Assembly (NCBI GenBank): GCA_015075185.1
Contig: JABTUW010000004.1
Coordinates: 496,001-560,000, forward strand
DNA length: 64,000 bases
Source: Anaerolineales bacterium
GTDB lineage: Bacteria > Chloroflexota > Anaerolineae > 4572-78 > J111
Direction of reading: 5' to 3'
Positions 49,991 through 59,393 of this stretch are shown in pieces. Below the pieces are notes generated by a model. It searched no databases, had not been told where the DNA came from, and worked only from the letters and a program-made list of their open reading frames with translations. The stretch's first letter is position 1; every line of letters starts with the position of its first letter. The position numbers were made by a program, and so were the translations under genes.

Positions 49991-52158
49991 TATTTACTGG
50001 TTGGCAGGTTAATCGGCGGGCCGAGGGTTTCGCCGGTGTTAGCATTGTAGACCACGACTTCAAAATGGTGTAATTGAGGCCAGTCCACCGGGGAAATTTC
50101 CAGCATGTGCCGGTCGGCAACATAATCGCCTTGACGCCACAAAGTCGTCGGCAGCAGGCCGTCCACGGGCTGGCTGTCCTGCTGGACTAGCAGCCGGCCG
50201 TCGGCAGCGCGGGCACGGACGGAAATCGTATAATTGACCGGCAAAGGAGCCAGGGCGTGCCAGTAAAGGGTTACGGCTATATTTTGGATTTTGTAGCCAG
50301 CCAGGCGTAAGATGTCTCCCAGGCCAATGTTGGCCGGAGTGGCGGTGGAGGGAATATCTGTCAGGATAAGTTTGGGGCCTGGGTAAATTTTGGCATAGAC
50401 CACGTCATGAATGGTGATAATTTTCTCCGGCTGCTGCGCCTGAAAATAATGAATGATTTCGGGGCTGGGGGCCAGACGCTGCATCTGGGCCAGGTAGAGA
50501 ACCACATAATCGGCCCGAAAAGCAACATCATTGGTGTAAAAATTTTCGCCGGTACCGGCAAAATAGGGTAACAGTGTCTGTGAAGGCGTCGAGGCGACGT
50601 ATAAGCGCTCAGCGTCAGGTTTGCCGTTAAGATAGGCGGCGACCTGCTCCATGCCCTCGCCCCAGCCCATCAGGGTCGTTTGGGCGGCGCGTACCGGGCC
50701 GCCCATGAGCGGGTTAAAATAGGTCAAGTAGTAGGGATAGTAAGTGAAAACAGGGAGCATGTGGAGCAGGAGGAGGACAGCAGCTAGCAGGTAGTGGGGC
50801 GGGAATCTACGCTTGATAAAGGTGTAGGCCAGGTTGAGCAGGCCGAACCAACCGGCGGCGGCTAACAAATCGAGAAAGGGGAAGAGGGGCAATAGGTAGC
50901 GATCCTGTTTTTTAGGGCTGAGGATACTAAAGAGCAGCAGTGAGATGACGAAGAGCCAGAGCAGGATAAGCGTGAGGCGGGAAACGTGAAGCGAGGGTTT
51001 TCTTGAGAATGCCGGGCGATAAACTGTGAATATGAGTGAAAAAAGCACCCCTAGTAAAACCACCGGGGTCAGGCGGAAGGGAATGACATAGAGGTAGAAC
51101 CAGGGGCCTGGGTCGAGCGTCGGCTGGCCGAAGAAGTAGACTAGATGGCCTTCCTCCACTTTACCAAAAGTTTCGGACAGCATACGTTGCAGAGTACCCA
51201 ATGGGTCAACCCATATGGCCGGCCAAAGCAGAACGAAAACAGCCAGGGAGATGAGGCCCCAGATGATGATGACCCTTAGCCAGCGAATGATGAAGCGTAA
51301 GGCGTAAGGCGTAGGGCGTGAGGCGTGAGGCGTGAGGCGTGAAGTTGCTATCTGCGATCTACCATCTGCTATCTGCCACCTGTCGTTTGCCGCCTGCCAC
51401 CACTCTAATCCTGTATATAAGAGTGACAGGCCAATAATAAAAATTGCCATGAATTGGCCGGGGGCTTTGGTTAATGCGGCTAAACCGCCAAAAATAGCCG
51501 AAGGAATCAGGAAAAAGGATGAAGGACTGCCGAACGCAGAGCACCCGGCGAGGATGAAGGATGAAAAGTTTTGTCTTTTGCTGACCCGCTGACCCGCTGA
51601 CCCGCTAACATGGGCGGCGTAAATAAAAAAAGTCAGGGCGGATAGGCTCATAAAAACGGCGACTGGGGCGTCACCGTGGGCAACACGGGAGTGAGCCAGA
51701 AAAAAGGGGTCAAAGGCAAGGAACAGCGCTCCCAGCAGAGCGATTCGCTCCGGCAGTAACTGGCGGCTAAGCCAATAAACGGCTGGAACCGCCGCTGCGG
51801 TCAAAATCGCATAAGGGAGGCGATTGGCGACCAGGAGGGATAAAATGTCGCCGTAGATGTACTCCGTAAAGGGGGGCAAAGACACACCCCGGAGCCAATC
51901 CAGCAGATACTGGCCGGTCATGCCCAGGGCGTCGAGCCAGCTCATGGTCACGCCGGGGTAAAAATGCCAGTAAGTGGCTCGAAAATCGCCCCGTAAGAAG
52001 GCGGCAATAACATCGCTGCCGGCAAAAAAGATATTGGTATTTTCATCACTGGTCAAGAAGAGGCGCAGACCGGGCAAGCGGGGAGCCAGGGCAATCCAGA
52101 AGAGCAGGAACGCGATGAGCCGGGATTGGGTGAAATGGGTACTTAAGGAATTTCTCAT
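49990..52158 (-). CDS. GT39/ArnT-like membrane glycosyltransferase, single beta domain
   Basis: 722 residues from ATG 52158, chosen because it overlaps the upstream stop by 4 nt (ATGA) as in other gene pairs here; a longer frame to 52257 runs through the upstream gene. TSDENTNIFFAGS carries Asp38-Glu39, then FYPGVTMSWLDALG. The second loop reads SRVAHGDA. LAALTKAPG, LLWPAIWV, FRLTPVVLLG, KKQDRYLLPLFPFL and GWGEGMEQVAAYL follow. The beta domain covers about 590-722. Three repeat tracts: GGCGTRA (51292-51342), GCTGACCC (51580-51609) and GGATGAA (about 51515-51560). Substrate unknown. Confidence 0.85.
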   Translation of the reverse strand: MRNSLSTHFTQSRLIAFLLFWIALAPRLPGLRLFLTSDENTNIFFAGSDVIAAFLRGDFRATYWHFYPGVTMSWLDALGMTGQYLLDWLRGVSLPPFTEYIYGDILSLLVANRLPYAILTAAAVPAVYWLSRQLLPERIALLGALFLAFDPFFLAHSRVAHGDAPVAVFMSLSALTFFIYAAHVSGSAGQRVSKRQNFSSFILAGCSAFGSPSSFFLIPSAIFGGLAALTKAPGQFMAIFIIGLSLLYTGLEWWQAANDRWQIADGRSQIATSRLTPHASRPTPYALRFIIRWLRVIIIWGLISLAVFVLLWPAIWVDPLGTLQRMLSETFGKVEEGHLVYFFGQPTLDPGPWFYLYVIPFRLTPVVLLGVLFSLIFTVYRPAFSRKPSLHVSRLTLILLWLFVISLLLFSILSPKKQDRYLLPLFPFLDLLAAAGWFGLLNLAYTFIKRRFPPHYLLAAVLLLLHMLPVFTYYPYYLTYFNPLMGGPVRAAQTTLMGWGEGMEQVAAYLNGKPDAERLYVASTPSQTLLPYFAGTGENFYTNDVAFRADYVVLYLAQMQRLAPSPEIIHYFQAQQPEKIITIHDVVYAKIYPGPKLILTDIPSTATPANIGLGDILRLAGYKIQNIAVTLYWHALAPLPVNYTISVRARAADGRLLVQQDSQPVDGLLPTTLWRQGDYVADRHMLEISPVDWPQLHHFEVVVYNANTGETLGPPINLPTSK
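51292..51342. repeat. GGCGTRA heptamer array inside a coding region
   Basis: Six consecutive GGCGTAA/GGCGTAG/GGCGTGA units (51301-51342) after a variant unit. Read as RLTPHASRPTPYALRF. A second tract with ATCTGC/ATCTACC units follows (about 51347-51400). Confidence 0.82.
51580..51609. repeat. GCTGACCC octamer array inside a coding region
   Basis: Three exact eight-base units plus a partial fourth, read as HVSGSAGQRVSKRQ in a cytoplasmic loop. Confidence 0.75.
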
Positions 52159-54404
52159 TGATAGTTGATTTCCCCCAGCAAAATAGCGTTTTCGCCGGAG
52201 GTATCGTTGGCGACGGGCAGGCGGGTCAGGGTATCCAGTTGATACATCCCGGCCCACAAGGTGTACTGGCCGGAGGGGAGATTGGCGGGGAGTGACAGGG
52301 TGAATGGATCAATGACGATTTCTCCAGGCTGCCAGCGGCTGGTCGGGTAGACCCCGGCCAGTGGCAAACTGTCCCGCTGAGCGACGGTGGCGCCAGTGCG
52401 GTTGCGTAAATGCAGAAAGACCGTGTAATCGGTGGTAACTGCGCTCACCGGCCGCCAGAAGAGGGTCAGGTTCAGGGCCGAAAGCGGGGAGGTAAGAGAA
52501 AAATGAGAGGAATTGGACGTGACTGTCATCAATTTTGGCGCTGAAATTTGCAGCGTATACCCCATCAACTCGATGGCATTGCCCAAAGTAGCCTTGATCA
52601 AGGTTTCGGGCTGCTCCGGCAGGGGCATCCGGTCGGGCCGGGTGCGGAAAACCAGGGCGTTGTCCTGGCTCCAGACCTGTTCCATCTGGCTGTTGAGCAC
52701 CGCCTGCCAGTCACCGCGAAAGTAGACCGGCAGACGAATGGTATCCAGCACAAACCAGACTCGCTCATGCGTGTTGAGCGCGGCGTTAAAGTCGGCGGCA
52801 GTGCCAACCCAGGGCGCGCCGGTCCAGCGGTCTACGGGCACGCTGTCTTGGTTGAGCAGAAATTGATCGGCGTCTGCCTGGACGGTGAAGCCAGCAACCT
52901 GGCGGTGGTAAAGGGCAGCGGCAGGGGTGTTCATGGTCAGCAGGGCGTCGCCTGGCTGCCAATTCTCACGGACCACTTTAAAAGCAGCCTCGTAGGCCGG
53001 TTCGGGAGTAACCAGCGCAATGCGCAGGTCAGCCAGGCTTAGGGCAGTAAAGATGACTAACAGCACCAAAGCAGTTACTATTGGAGAAAAGCGTGAGGCG
53101 TGAAGCGTAAAGCGTGAAACATGAAATCCTAAATCGAAAATCCTAAATCGAAAATCGAAAATTGCCTTGGCGGCGATGAGATAAAAAATTGGCAGGTACA
53201 TCACCAGGTAGCGCGGATTCTGCCGGAAGGGGTCTAATAGGGTGACCATTTCCAGGAGGATGAGGCCGAAGATGAGCCAGAGGAAGAGGTTGAATAAGGT
53301 GCAGGGGGGCGGAGGGGCGGAGGGGCGGGGGAGATAATTGCCGGACTCTCCGCTTCGCTCTTCGCCTCTTCGTATCCACCCCGATCTTCGCCATCTGTCA
53401 AAAAACCAAATCGCTAAGCTGCTTACGGCTGCAATACCAGTAGCGATTGTCAGCCAGAACAGGTGGGGCGGGCCAAATTGTTCGGCCAGAAAATCGAGAG
53501 CGGCCGGCCAGCTAAATGAAAAAGCAGTCTGGTACGTTATCGTTTCAAGCAGGGTGCGGGGCAGCGCACCAGCCTCTTCGCTGCCCAGGACGGCCATACC
53601 GAGCGGCTGTCCCAGGCGTTTGACCCAAACGGCGATACTCACAACGGCAACCAAAGCTAAAACTTCGATGAAAATTTTGGGTTGTAAGAACCAGATGCGT
53701 GATACTTGTTTCTTCGCCTCTTTAAAGGAGAACCAGCCGACAACAACCATAGCGATAGCCAACGGTGGCACCAGAGTCATAGCTCCAAACTGGGTGAGCA
53801 AGGTCGCCAGGAGGGCCAGCATGGTCCACCAGCGGTAACGTGCCGGAGCAGGATAAACTGCCCCCCGATAAGCCCAATAGACGGTGAGCAAGACCAGCAG
53901 TGTTGCCAGAGCGTACATCCGGGCACGGCCGCCCCAAACCATCCCTTCGGGGCTGAGGGCAAACAGGCCAGCGGCGAGGAGGGAGGCAGAAGATGGAAGA
54001 TAGAGGATAGAGGATAGAGGATTGCCCATTGACACTTGACTGTTATCCCTTGATTGTTGACCATTCACCCTTCGGCCAATAGTGTAAATCAGCGGAATTG
54101 TCAAAGTACTAATAAGAGTACTCGGCCAGCGAGCGAGCATCAGGCCCCAGTGGGCGGGCTGCCACGCCTCAAGGGGATGGTTAATGAACAAGGCAGTAAA
54201 TGGCGCAACGAGATAGGTGGCCAGCAAACCATGTTCATAAAACAGGCCGGAAGGTAAGCGCGGCAGTCCAAGTTGGAGAATTTGATGGGCGGCCAGGACG
54301 GTGGTGTATTCATCAAAAAAAGGATGGGTGGTCGTCAGGTAGTACAGGCGTAGGGCAAAACCAGCGAGGGTGAAGCTAAGAATCAAGGTGGTTTGTACGC
54401 GCAT
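52155..54404 (-). CDS. GT39-like membrane glycosyltransferase (RARMYA type)
   Basis: 749 residues from ATG 54404; a TTG two codons earlier is possible. FFDEYTTVLAA carries Asp31-Glu32 and GGRARMYALATLLVL is the RxRMYA loop typical of one GT39 branch. About eleven helices end near residue 445. An extracytoplasmic part and one beta-sandwich module follow (about 620-749), with VYPTSRWQPGE and LPANLPSGQYTLWAGMY. A repeat tract at 53089-53160 is read as IFDFRFRIFDLGFHVSRFTL, and another near 53996-54030 as SSILYLPSS. It lies 27 bp after the GT4 gene and its stop overlaps the next start. Substrate unknown. Confidence 0.83.
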   Translation of the reverse strand: MRVQTTLILSFTLAGFALRLYYLTTTHPFFDEYTTVLAAHQILQLGLPRLPSGLFYEHGLLATYLVAPFTALFINHPLEAWQPAHWGLMLARWPSTLISTLTIPLIYTIGRRVNGQQSRDNSQVSMGNPLSSILYLPSSASLLAAGLFALSPEGMVWGGRARMYALATLLVLLTVYWAYRGAVYPAPARYRWWTMLALLATLLTQFGAMTLVPPLAIAMVVVGWFSFKEAKKQVSRIWFLQPKIFIEVLALVAVVSIAVWVKRLGQPLGMAVLGSEEAGALPRTLLETITYQTAFSFSWPAALDFLAEQFGPPHLFWLTIATGIAAVSSLAIWFFDRWRRSGWIRRGEERSGESGNYLPRPSAPPPPCTLFNLFLWLIFGLILLEMVTLLDPFRQNPRYLVMYLPIFYLIAAKAIFDFRFRIFDLGFHVSRFTLHASRFSPIVTALVLLVIFTALSLADLRIALVTPEPAYEAAFKVVRENWQPGDALLTMNTPAAALYHRQVAGFTVQADADQFLLNQDSVPVDRWTGAPWVGTAADFNAALNTHERVWFVLDTIRLPVYFRGDWQAVLNSQMEQVWSQDNALVFRTRPDRMPLPEQPETLIKATLGNAIELMGYTLQISAPKLMTVTSNSSHFSLTSPLSALNLTLFWRPVSAVTTDYTVFLHLRNRTGATVAQRDSLPLAGVYPTSRWQPGEIVIDPFTLSLPANLPSGQYTLWAGMYQLDTLTRLPVANDTSGENAILLGEINYQ
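53089..53160. repeat. AAGCGTGA and ATCCTAAATCGAAA tandem tracts inside a coding region
   Basis: A run of AAGCGTGA/GGCGTGA/AAGCGTAA units (53089-53120) is followed by two 14-bp ATCCTAAATCGAAA units and a partial third (53126-53160). Both are in frame before the last helix. Confidence 0.8.
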
Positions 54405-54437
54405 AAGCAAAGTTGACCTTAACTGATTAAGGTCATC

Positions 54438-55841
54438 CTAATTTCTACTCTCTACTTGCTCACTTCTTATCTCTAAATTCTTATTTCTCAGGTCCACTCT
54501 TTCAGCCGTGATTCGCTTATAAATTTCGACATACTGCTCGGCAATATAATCCCAGGCAAATTCTTGTTCGGCGATTTTACGGCTCTCTTTGCCCATGCGC
54601 CGCCGCTCGTAGGGATTGTCAATCAGATCGGCCAGGCGGTCGGCCAGAGCAGAGGCATCGTTGATGTCAACCAGGTAGCCGTTGACTCCCTCGCGCACCA
54701 GTTCAGCCAGGCCGGAAGCGCGGGTGCCGACCACCGGCAGACCACAAGCCATCCCTTCCAACACGGTGTTGGGCATGCCTTCCCAGGTGGTGGCCGTCAC
54801 AAACAAATCGGCCTGGCGGTACACCTCAACGATCGCGGCGCGATCTACCCAGCCCAGAAAACGTACCTGCCGGGTCAGGCCTTTTTCAACCACTAAACGC
54901 TCCAGGTTAGAACGATGCTCCCCCTCGCCGGCCAGTTGCAACTCGAAGTCATCTACGCCCATCGCTTTGAGACGATTGGCGGTTTCAATCAGCATTTCGA
55001 CATTTTTGAAGGCATTCAGCCGCCCTACGAACAACAGCCGGACCGGGCCATCGTGCTGGCGTTGGCGCGGCGGGGTAAAAACGGACAGCTCAATTGCATT
55101 GGGAATGACCTCAATCGGCACGTCCGGGGTGGTTTCCAGGGCATACTCGCGTAGCCCATTAGAAACCGCCACTAAGGCATCGGCATCACGCCAGAGCTGG
55201 CGGACCAGCGGGCGCAGCAGTTTGTAATGTTTGGCAAAACGCTTGACCTCATCCGAGGGCACATCCGCCCCCCGCAGCGAGATGAGATAGGGCAGCCCAT
55301 AACGGCGTTTGAGGGCCCAGCCTATCGGACCATCAGGGATGCCAAAAAAGATATGAACGACATCCGGCTTAAACTTATGCGTCTGAAAATAGCTGTGCCA
55401 CAAGCCGCTTAACAGAAAGATGCCCATCTCAAAGGTTGAGCAATATTCCTGGCGCTGGCGCAGCACTGGAATGCGCTGCACCTCGACCCCATCAATAAAC
55501 TCAACCCGTTTCAACCCCCGGATGGGGTTGGTCAGCTCCCAGGTTAAGCCGGTGCTGCGTAGAATGAAGCCGGTCAGCAGCAGCAGCGTGCCCAACAGGG
55601 TAAAACCGTGATCGCTTAAATCCTCGTTGTAGGCAAACTTGGCGTAAACGAGATAAATCCAGAAGCCCAGGCCAAGCAGCAAGCAGAGATTACCAAAAAA
55701 GGTATAAAGCTGAGTGGGCCGGCTGGTGATAACCCGCACCGTGTGACCCATTTCCACCAGACAAGCAGCAATTTTCTGGCTGGCCTTGCCGCCACCGGCC
55801 CCAATCGGGGGGAATTCGTAATTGACAATCAGTATGCGCAT
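54438..55841 (-). CDS. GT4 glycosyltransferase with membrane hairpin in its N-terminal domain
   Basis: 467 residues. GT-B fold: N-terminal YEFPPIGAGGGKASQKIA (8-25), DVVHIFFG, then VRLLFVGRLNAFKNVEML (266-283) and the EX7E pair Glu354/Glu362 in EGMPNTVLEGMACG. These are retaining GT4 enzymes using nucleotide sugars on the cytoplasmic side. Unusual: residues about 46-98 form two hydrophobic helices inside the N-terminal Rossmann domain, after the second strand, so the enzyme is probably held in the membrane by an internal hairpin. The last 20 residues or so (LRNKNLEIRSEQVESR) are encoded by a repeat-like tract. First gene of the second minus-strand run, behind a promoter with an operator-like palindrome. 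Likely adds a sugar to a lipid-linked intermediate. Confidence 0.87.
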   Translation of the reverse strand: MRILIVNYEFPPIGAGGGKASQKIAACLVEMGHTVRVITSRPTQLYTFFGNLCLLLGLGFWIYLVYAKFAYNEDLSDHGFTLLGTLLLLTGFILRSTGLTWELTNPIRGLKRVEFIDGVEVQRIPVLRQRQEYCSTFEMGIFLLSGLWHSYFQTHKFKPDVVHIFFGIPDGPIGWALKRRYGLPYLISLRGADVPSDEVKRFAKHYKLLRPLVRQLWRDADALVAVSNGLREYALETTPDVPIEVIPNAIELSVFTPPRQRQHDGPVRLLFVGRLNAFKNVEMLIETANRLKAMGVDDFELQLAGEGEHRSNLERLVVEKGLTRQVRFLGWVDRAAIVEVYRQADLFVTATTWEGMPNTVLEGMACGLPVVGTRASGLAELVREGVNGYLVDINDASALADRLADLIDNPYERRRMGKESRKIAEQEFAWDYIAEQYVEIYKRITAERVDLRNKNLEIRSEQVESRN

Positions 55842-55864
55842 TGAGATCCAGCTAGAACATTAAA

Positions 55865-55883
55865 ACAACTTCTGAGAAGTTGT
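55865..55883. promoter_or_regulatory. Operator-like 19-bp palindrome
   Basis: ACAACTTCT and AGAAGTTGT, perfect 9-bp arms around one base, placed just after the predicted transcription start of the minus-strand GT4 run. The plus strand continues with GATTTTTT, so a terminator hairpin is the alternative, but no plus-strand gene reads into it. Confidence 0.5.
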
Positions 55884-55891
55884 GATTTTTT

Positions 55892-55920
55892 ATTCTATAC
55901 CAACTGCCCCGGCTTGTCAT
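55892..55920 (-). promoter_or_regulatory. Sigma70-type promoter for the GT4-led minus run
   Basis: On the minus strand: ATGACA (55920-55915), 17 bases, TAGAAT (55897-55892); five of six matches in each box. Start of transcription is expected near 55885, about 44 bp before the GT4 ATG. Confidence 0.6.
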
Positions 55921-55953
55921 ATCCTCCCCAATTAATTCTTACCCTTACGTCGG

Positions 55954-55982
55954 TTGAAGATGTCATTAAACCGTGTTACAAT
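55954..55982 (+). promoter_or_regulatory. Sigma70-type promoter for the glycosidase/ABC run
   Basis: TTGAAG (55954-55959), 17 bases, TACAAT (55977-55982), about 38 bp before the chosen start of the glycosidase. Back to back with the minus-strand promoter, so the two may be co-regulated. Confidence 0.65.
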
Positions 55983-56020
55983 AGGGTGCATAGTCCTATC
56001 GCATGATCAGGGGACAACCT

Positions 56021-57355
<1,335 letters not shown>

Positions 57356-57464
57356 TCCAAAGAGCGAGAGGGAGGGTAAGTTATGAATTAATCACCCGGA
57401 CTGAAGAAGACCTGGTAACGGGTAGCATGTCGTAAAGCCGAAGATCCCTGGCATAAGATTACCT

Positions 57465-57492
57465 GTCTACCGTCTACCGTCTACCGTCTACT
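57465..57492. repeat. GTCTACC heptamer array upstream of the binding-protein gene
   Basis: Three exact GTCTACC units and a partial fourth end 8 bp before the AGGAGG ribosome site of 57512-59281. It lies in the 156-bp gap 57356-57511 and would be in the leader RNA. Confidence 0.8.
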
Positions 57493-57511
57493 ATTCTTAG
57501 AGGAGGAAAGA

Positions 57512-59281
57512 ATGTCTCGTCAGTACCTTAAATGGTTGAGTTTGTTGGCCGCGCTGACAGCCCTGGTCAGCCTGACGCTGGCTTGCAGCCCGGCCCCTAC
57601 CCCGGAAACAATTGTCCAGAAAGAAACCGTCGTCGTCAAAGAGACCGTCGTCGTCAAAGAAACGGTGGAAGTGCCGGTCGAAGTTACGGTGGAAGTGATC
57701 AAGGAAGTGCCAGCCGCCGAGTCCATCGCGCCAGCGGCCATAAGCGACCAGAATTTGATCTGGTCGGTGGAAGGCGTCAATGAAATGCCTGGCCTGGACC
57801 CGGCCAATCCGCAAAATGCTCAATCTGTCCTGGCCATGAACTTGATTTTTGGCGGATTGGTCAAGCTGGATGCCCAGTTAAACGTCATCCCGGACGGCGC
57901 GGAGAGCTGGCAGATTTCGGAAGACGGCAAAACTTACACCTTCACTATCCGCGAAGGGCTAAAATTTGCCGATGGTACTCCGGCGACAGCCCAGGATTTT
58001 GCCGACTCGATCAACCGTGCTTTGCAGCCCGAAACGGCTTCTTACGGTGCTTCATTCCAGCTTCAGCACGTGGTCGGCGCGACCGATGTGGCCGAGGGCA
58101 ACGCTGATACCGCCACGGGCGTCAAAGTGGTGGATGAGCGCACGCTGGAGATTACCACCGACGATACAGTGCCTTACTTCATGGCCCAGTTGACCTATCC
58201 CGTCACCTTTGCCGTGCCCTTGAAGTTTATTGAGGAACAGGGCGCGAACTGGGCAGACCAGGCTTACGGAACGGGGCCGTTTCGGGTCAAAGAATGGCAG
58301 CATAACCAGAAACTGATTCTGGAGCCGAACCCCCATTACTGGGCCGGCCCGGTCGGCGTGGCCCAAATCGAATTGCCCTTCCTGCAAGATTCGGAAACAG
58401 CCTACCAGCTCTACCGCACCGGCGACCTGGACATTATGGGCAGCCAGCAAAACCCCGTTCCGGCAGCCCGCATTCCCGAAGTCAACTCCTCGCCCGATTT
58501 TAACCAGGTGGCTGCCTTTGCCGTGCGCTATATTGGGTTCAACAACCAGAAAGCGCCTTTTGATAACGTCAACGTGCGGCGGGCCTTTGCTATGGCCGTA
58601 GACAAATCCACCCTGGCCGAAAAAATCCTAAACGGCTCAGTCGGGCCGACCGGCCGGATACTGCCGCCGGGCTTCCCCGGTTCACAACTGCCGGTGGAGG
58701 GTCTGCCTTTTGACGGCGAGCAGGCCCAGGCCGAGCTGGAGGAAGCCGGCTTTGACGCATCTAATCCTTTGCCGCAGGTCACGCTGACTTACGGCGCCGA
58801 GGGTGACAACGAGCGCGTGGCGACGTTCTTGCAGCAGCAGTGGAAGGACAACTTGGACGTAGACGTCGTTCTGGAACCGTTGGAACTGGCCACCTTTAGC
58901 AAGAATCTGGATACCACTTTCCTGACGCCGGAAGAAGGTTTGCAGTTTTACCTGAGCATCTGGGGCGCGGATTACCCCGACCCGCAGAACTTTGTCTCGC
59001 AGCAGTTGCGGAGCGACTCGCCCAACAACAACGGGCACTGGGAAAACGCCGAGTTCGATGAGCTGGCGAAGCAGGCCGATACGTTCACCGGTCCGGCAGA
59101 GGAGCGCTTCAAGCTGTACCAGCAGGCCGAGCAGATTGCCGTAGATGAAGTTGGCTGGCTGCCCCTGTTTGTGCCGCGTTTCACCGTACTCATCAAACCC
59201 TACGTCTCCGGCGTGGTTCCCACCGGACAGGGTCTGATCGTTCCCGACTGGTCCGCCGTCCGTGGCCGGTCAGTCCAATAG
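57512..59281 (+). CDS. ABC transporter substrate-binding lipoprotein, family 5 (peptide/nickel/oligosaccharide)
   Basis: 589 residues. ATG 57512 has AGGAGG 5 nt upstream. A lipoprotein signal ends in LTLAC with Cys25 as the lipidated residue. Residues about 30-65 are a repetitive Thr/Val/Lys/Glu linker (VVVKETVVVKETVEVPVEV) typical of Chloroflexota binding proteins. The SBP_bac_5 domain follows, with GLVKLDAQLNVIPDGAESW, the conserved YTFTIREGLKFADGTPATAQ region, YGTGPFRVKEW and RRAFAMAVDKSTLA. The domain captures a solute outside the cell and delivers it to the two permeases downstream. Family 5 members bind peptides, nickel or oligosaccharides; the glycosidase gene upstream hints at sugar, but this is not decided. 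Confidence 0.92.
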   Translation: MSRQYLKWLSLLAALTALVSLTLACSPAPTPETIVQKETVVVKETVVVKETVEVPVEVTVEVIKEVPAAESIAPAAISDQNLIWSVEGVNEMPGLDPANPQNAQSVLAMNLIFGGLVKLDAQLNVIPDGAESWQISEDGKTYTFTIREGLKFADGTPATAQDFADSINRALQPETASYGASFQLQHVVGATDVAEGNADTATGVKVVDERTLEITTDDTVPYFMAQLTYPVTFAVPLKFIEEQGANWADQAYGTGPFRVKEWQHNQKLILEPNPHYWAGPVGVAQIELPFLQDSETAYQLYRTGDLDIMGSQQNPVPAARIPEVNSSPDFNQVAAFAVRYIGFNNQKAPFDNVNVRRAFAMAVDKSTLAEKILNGSVGPTGRILPPGFPGSQLPVEGLPFDGEQAQAELEEAGFDASNPLPQVTLTYGAEGDNERVATFLQQQWKDNLDVDVVLEPLELATFSKNLDTTFLTPEEGLQFYLSIWGADYPDPQNFVSQQLRSDSPNNNGHWENAEFDELAKQADTFTGPAEERFKLYQQAEQIAVDEVGWLPLFVPRFTVLIKPYVSGVVPTGQGLIVPDWSAVRGRSVQ

Positions 59282-59303
59282 CCTAAATTCTGTTGATATT
59301 TGT

Positions 59304-59353
59304 CGATTTCGCACACTGAGTACCTGATAGATATATCGAAGTGTGCGAAATCG
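59304..59353. repeat. Perfect 14-bp inverted repeat after the binding-protein gene
   Basis: CGATTTCGCACACT (59304-59317) and its complement (59340-59353) around a 22-base loop, 22 bp after the stop. No T-run, so more likely an RNA-stabilising or processing stem, or an operator. Such stems often leave the binding-protein message in excess over the permeases. Confidence 0.65.
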
Positions 59354-59393
59354 GCCCATAAACGCATCTTACAGAGTCGAAAATAAATAAAGA

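Noticed and set aside
51292..51342. Heptamer arrays as CRISPR arrays
   Set aside because: Units are 7-8 bp, directly adjacent and without spacers. No cas gene is present.
55865..55890. Rho-independent terminator on the plus strand at the palindrome
   Set aside because: The hairpin and following T-run look suitable, but both flanking genes are divergent, so nothing is transcribed into it from the left. An operator is more plausible.
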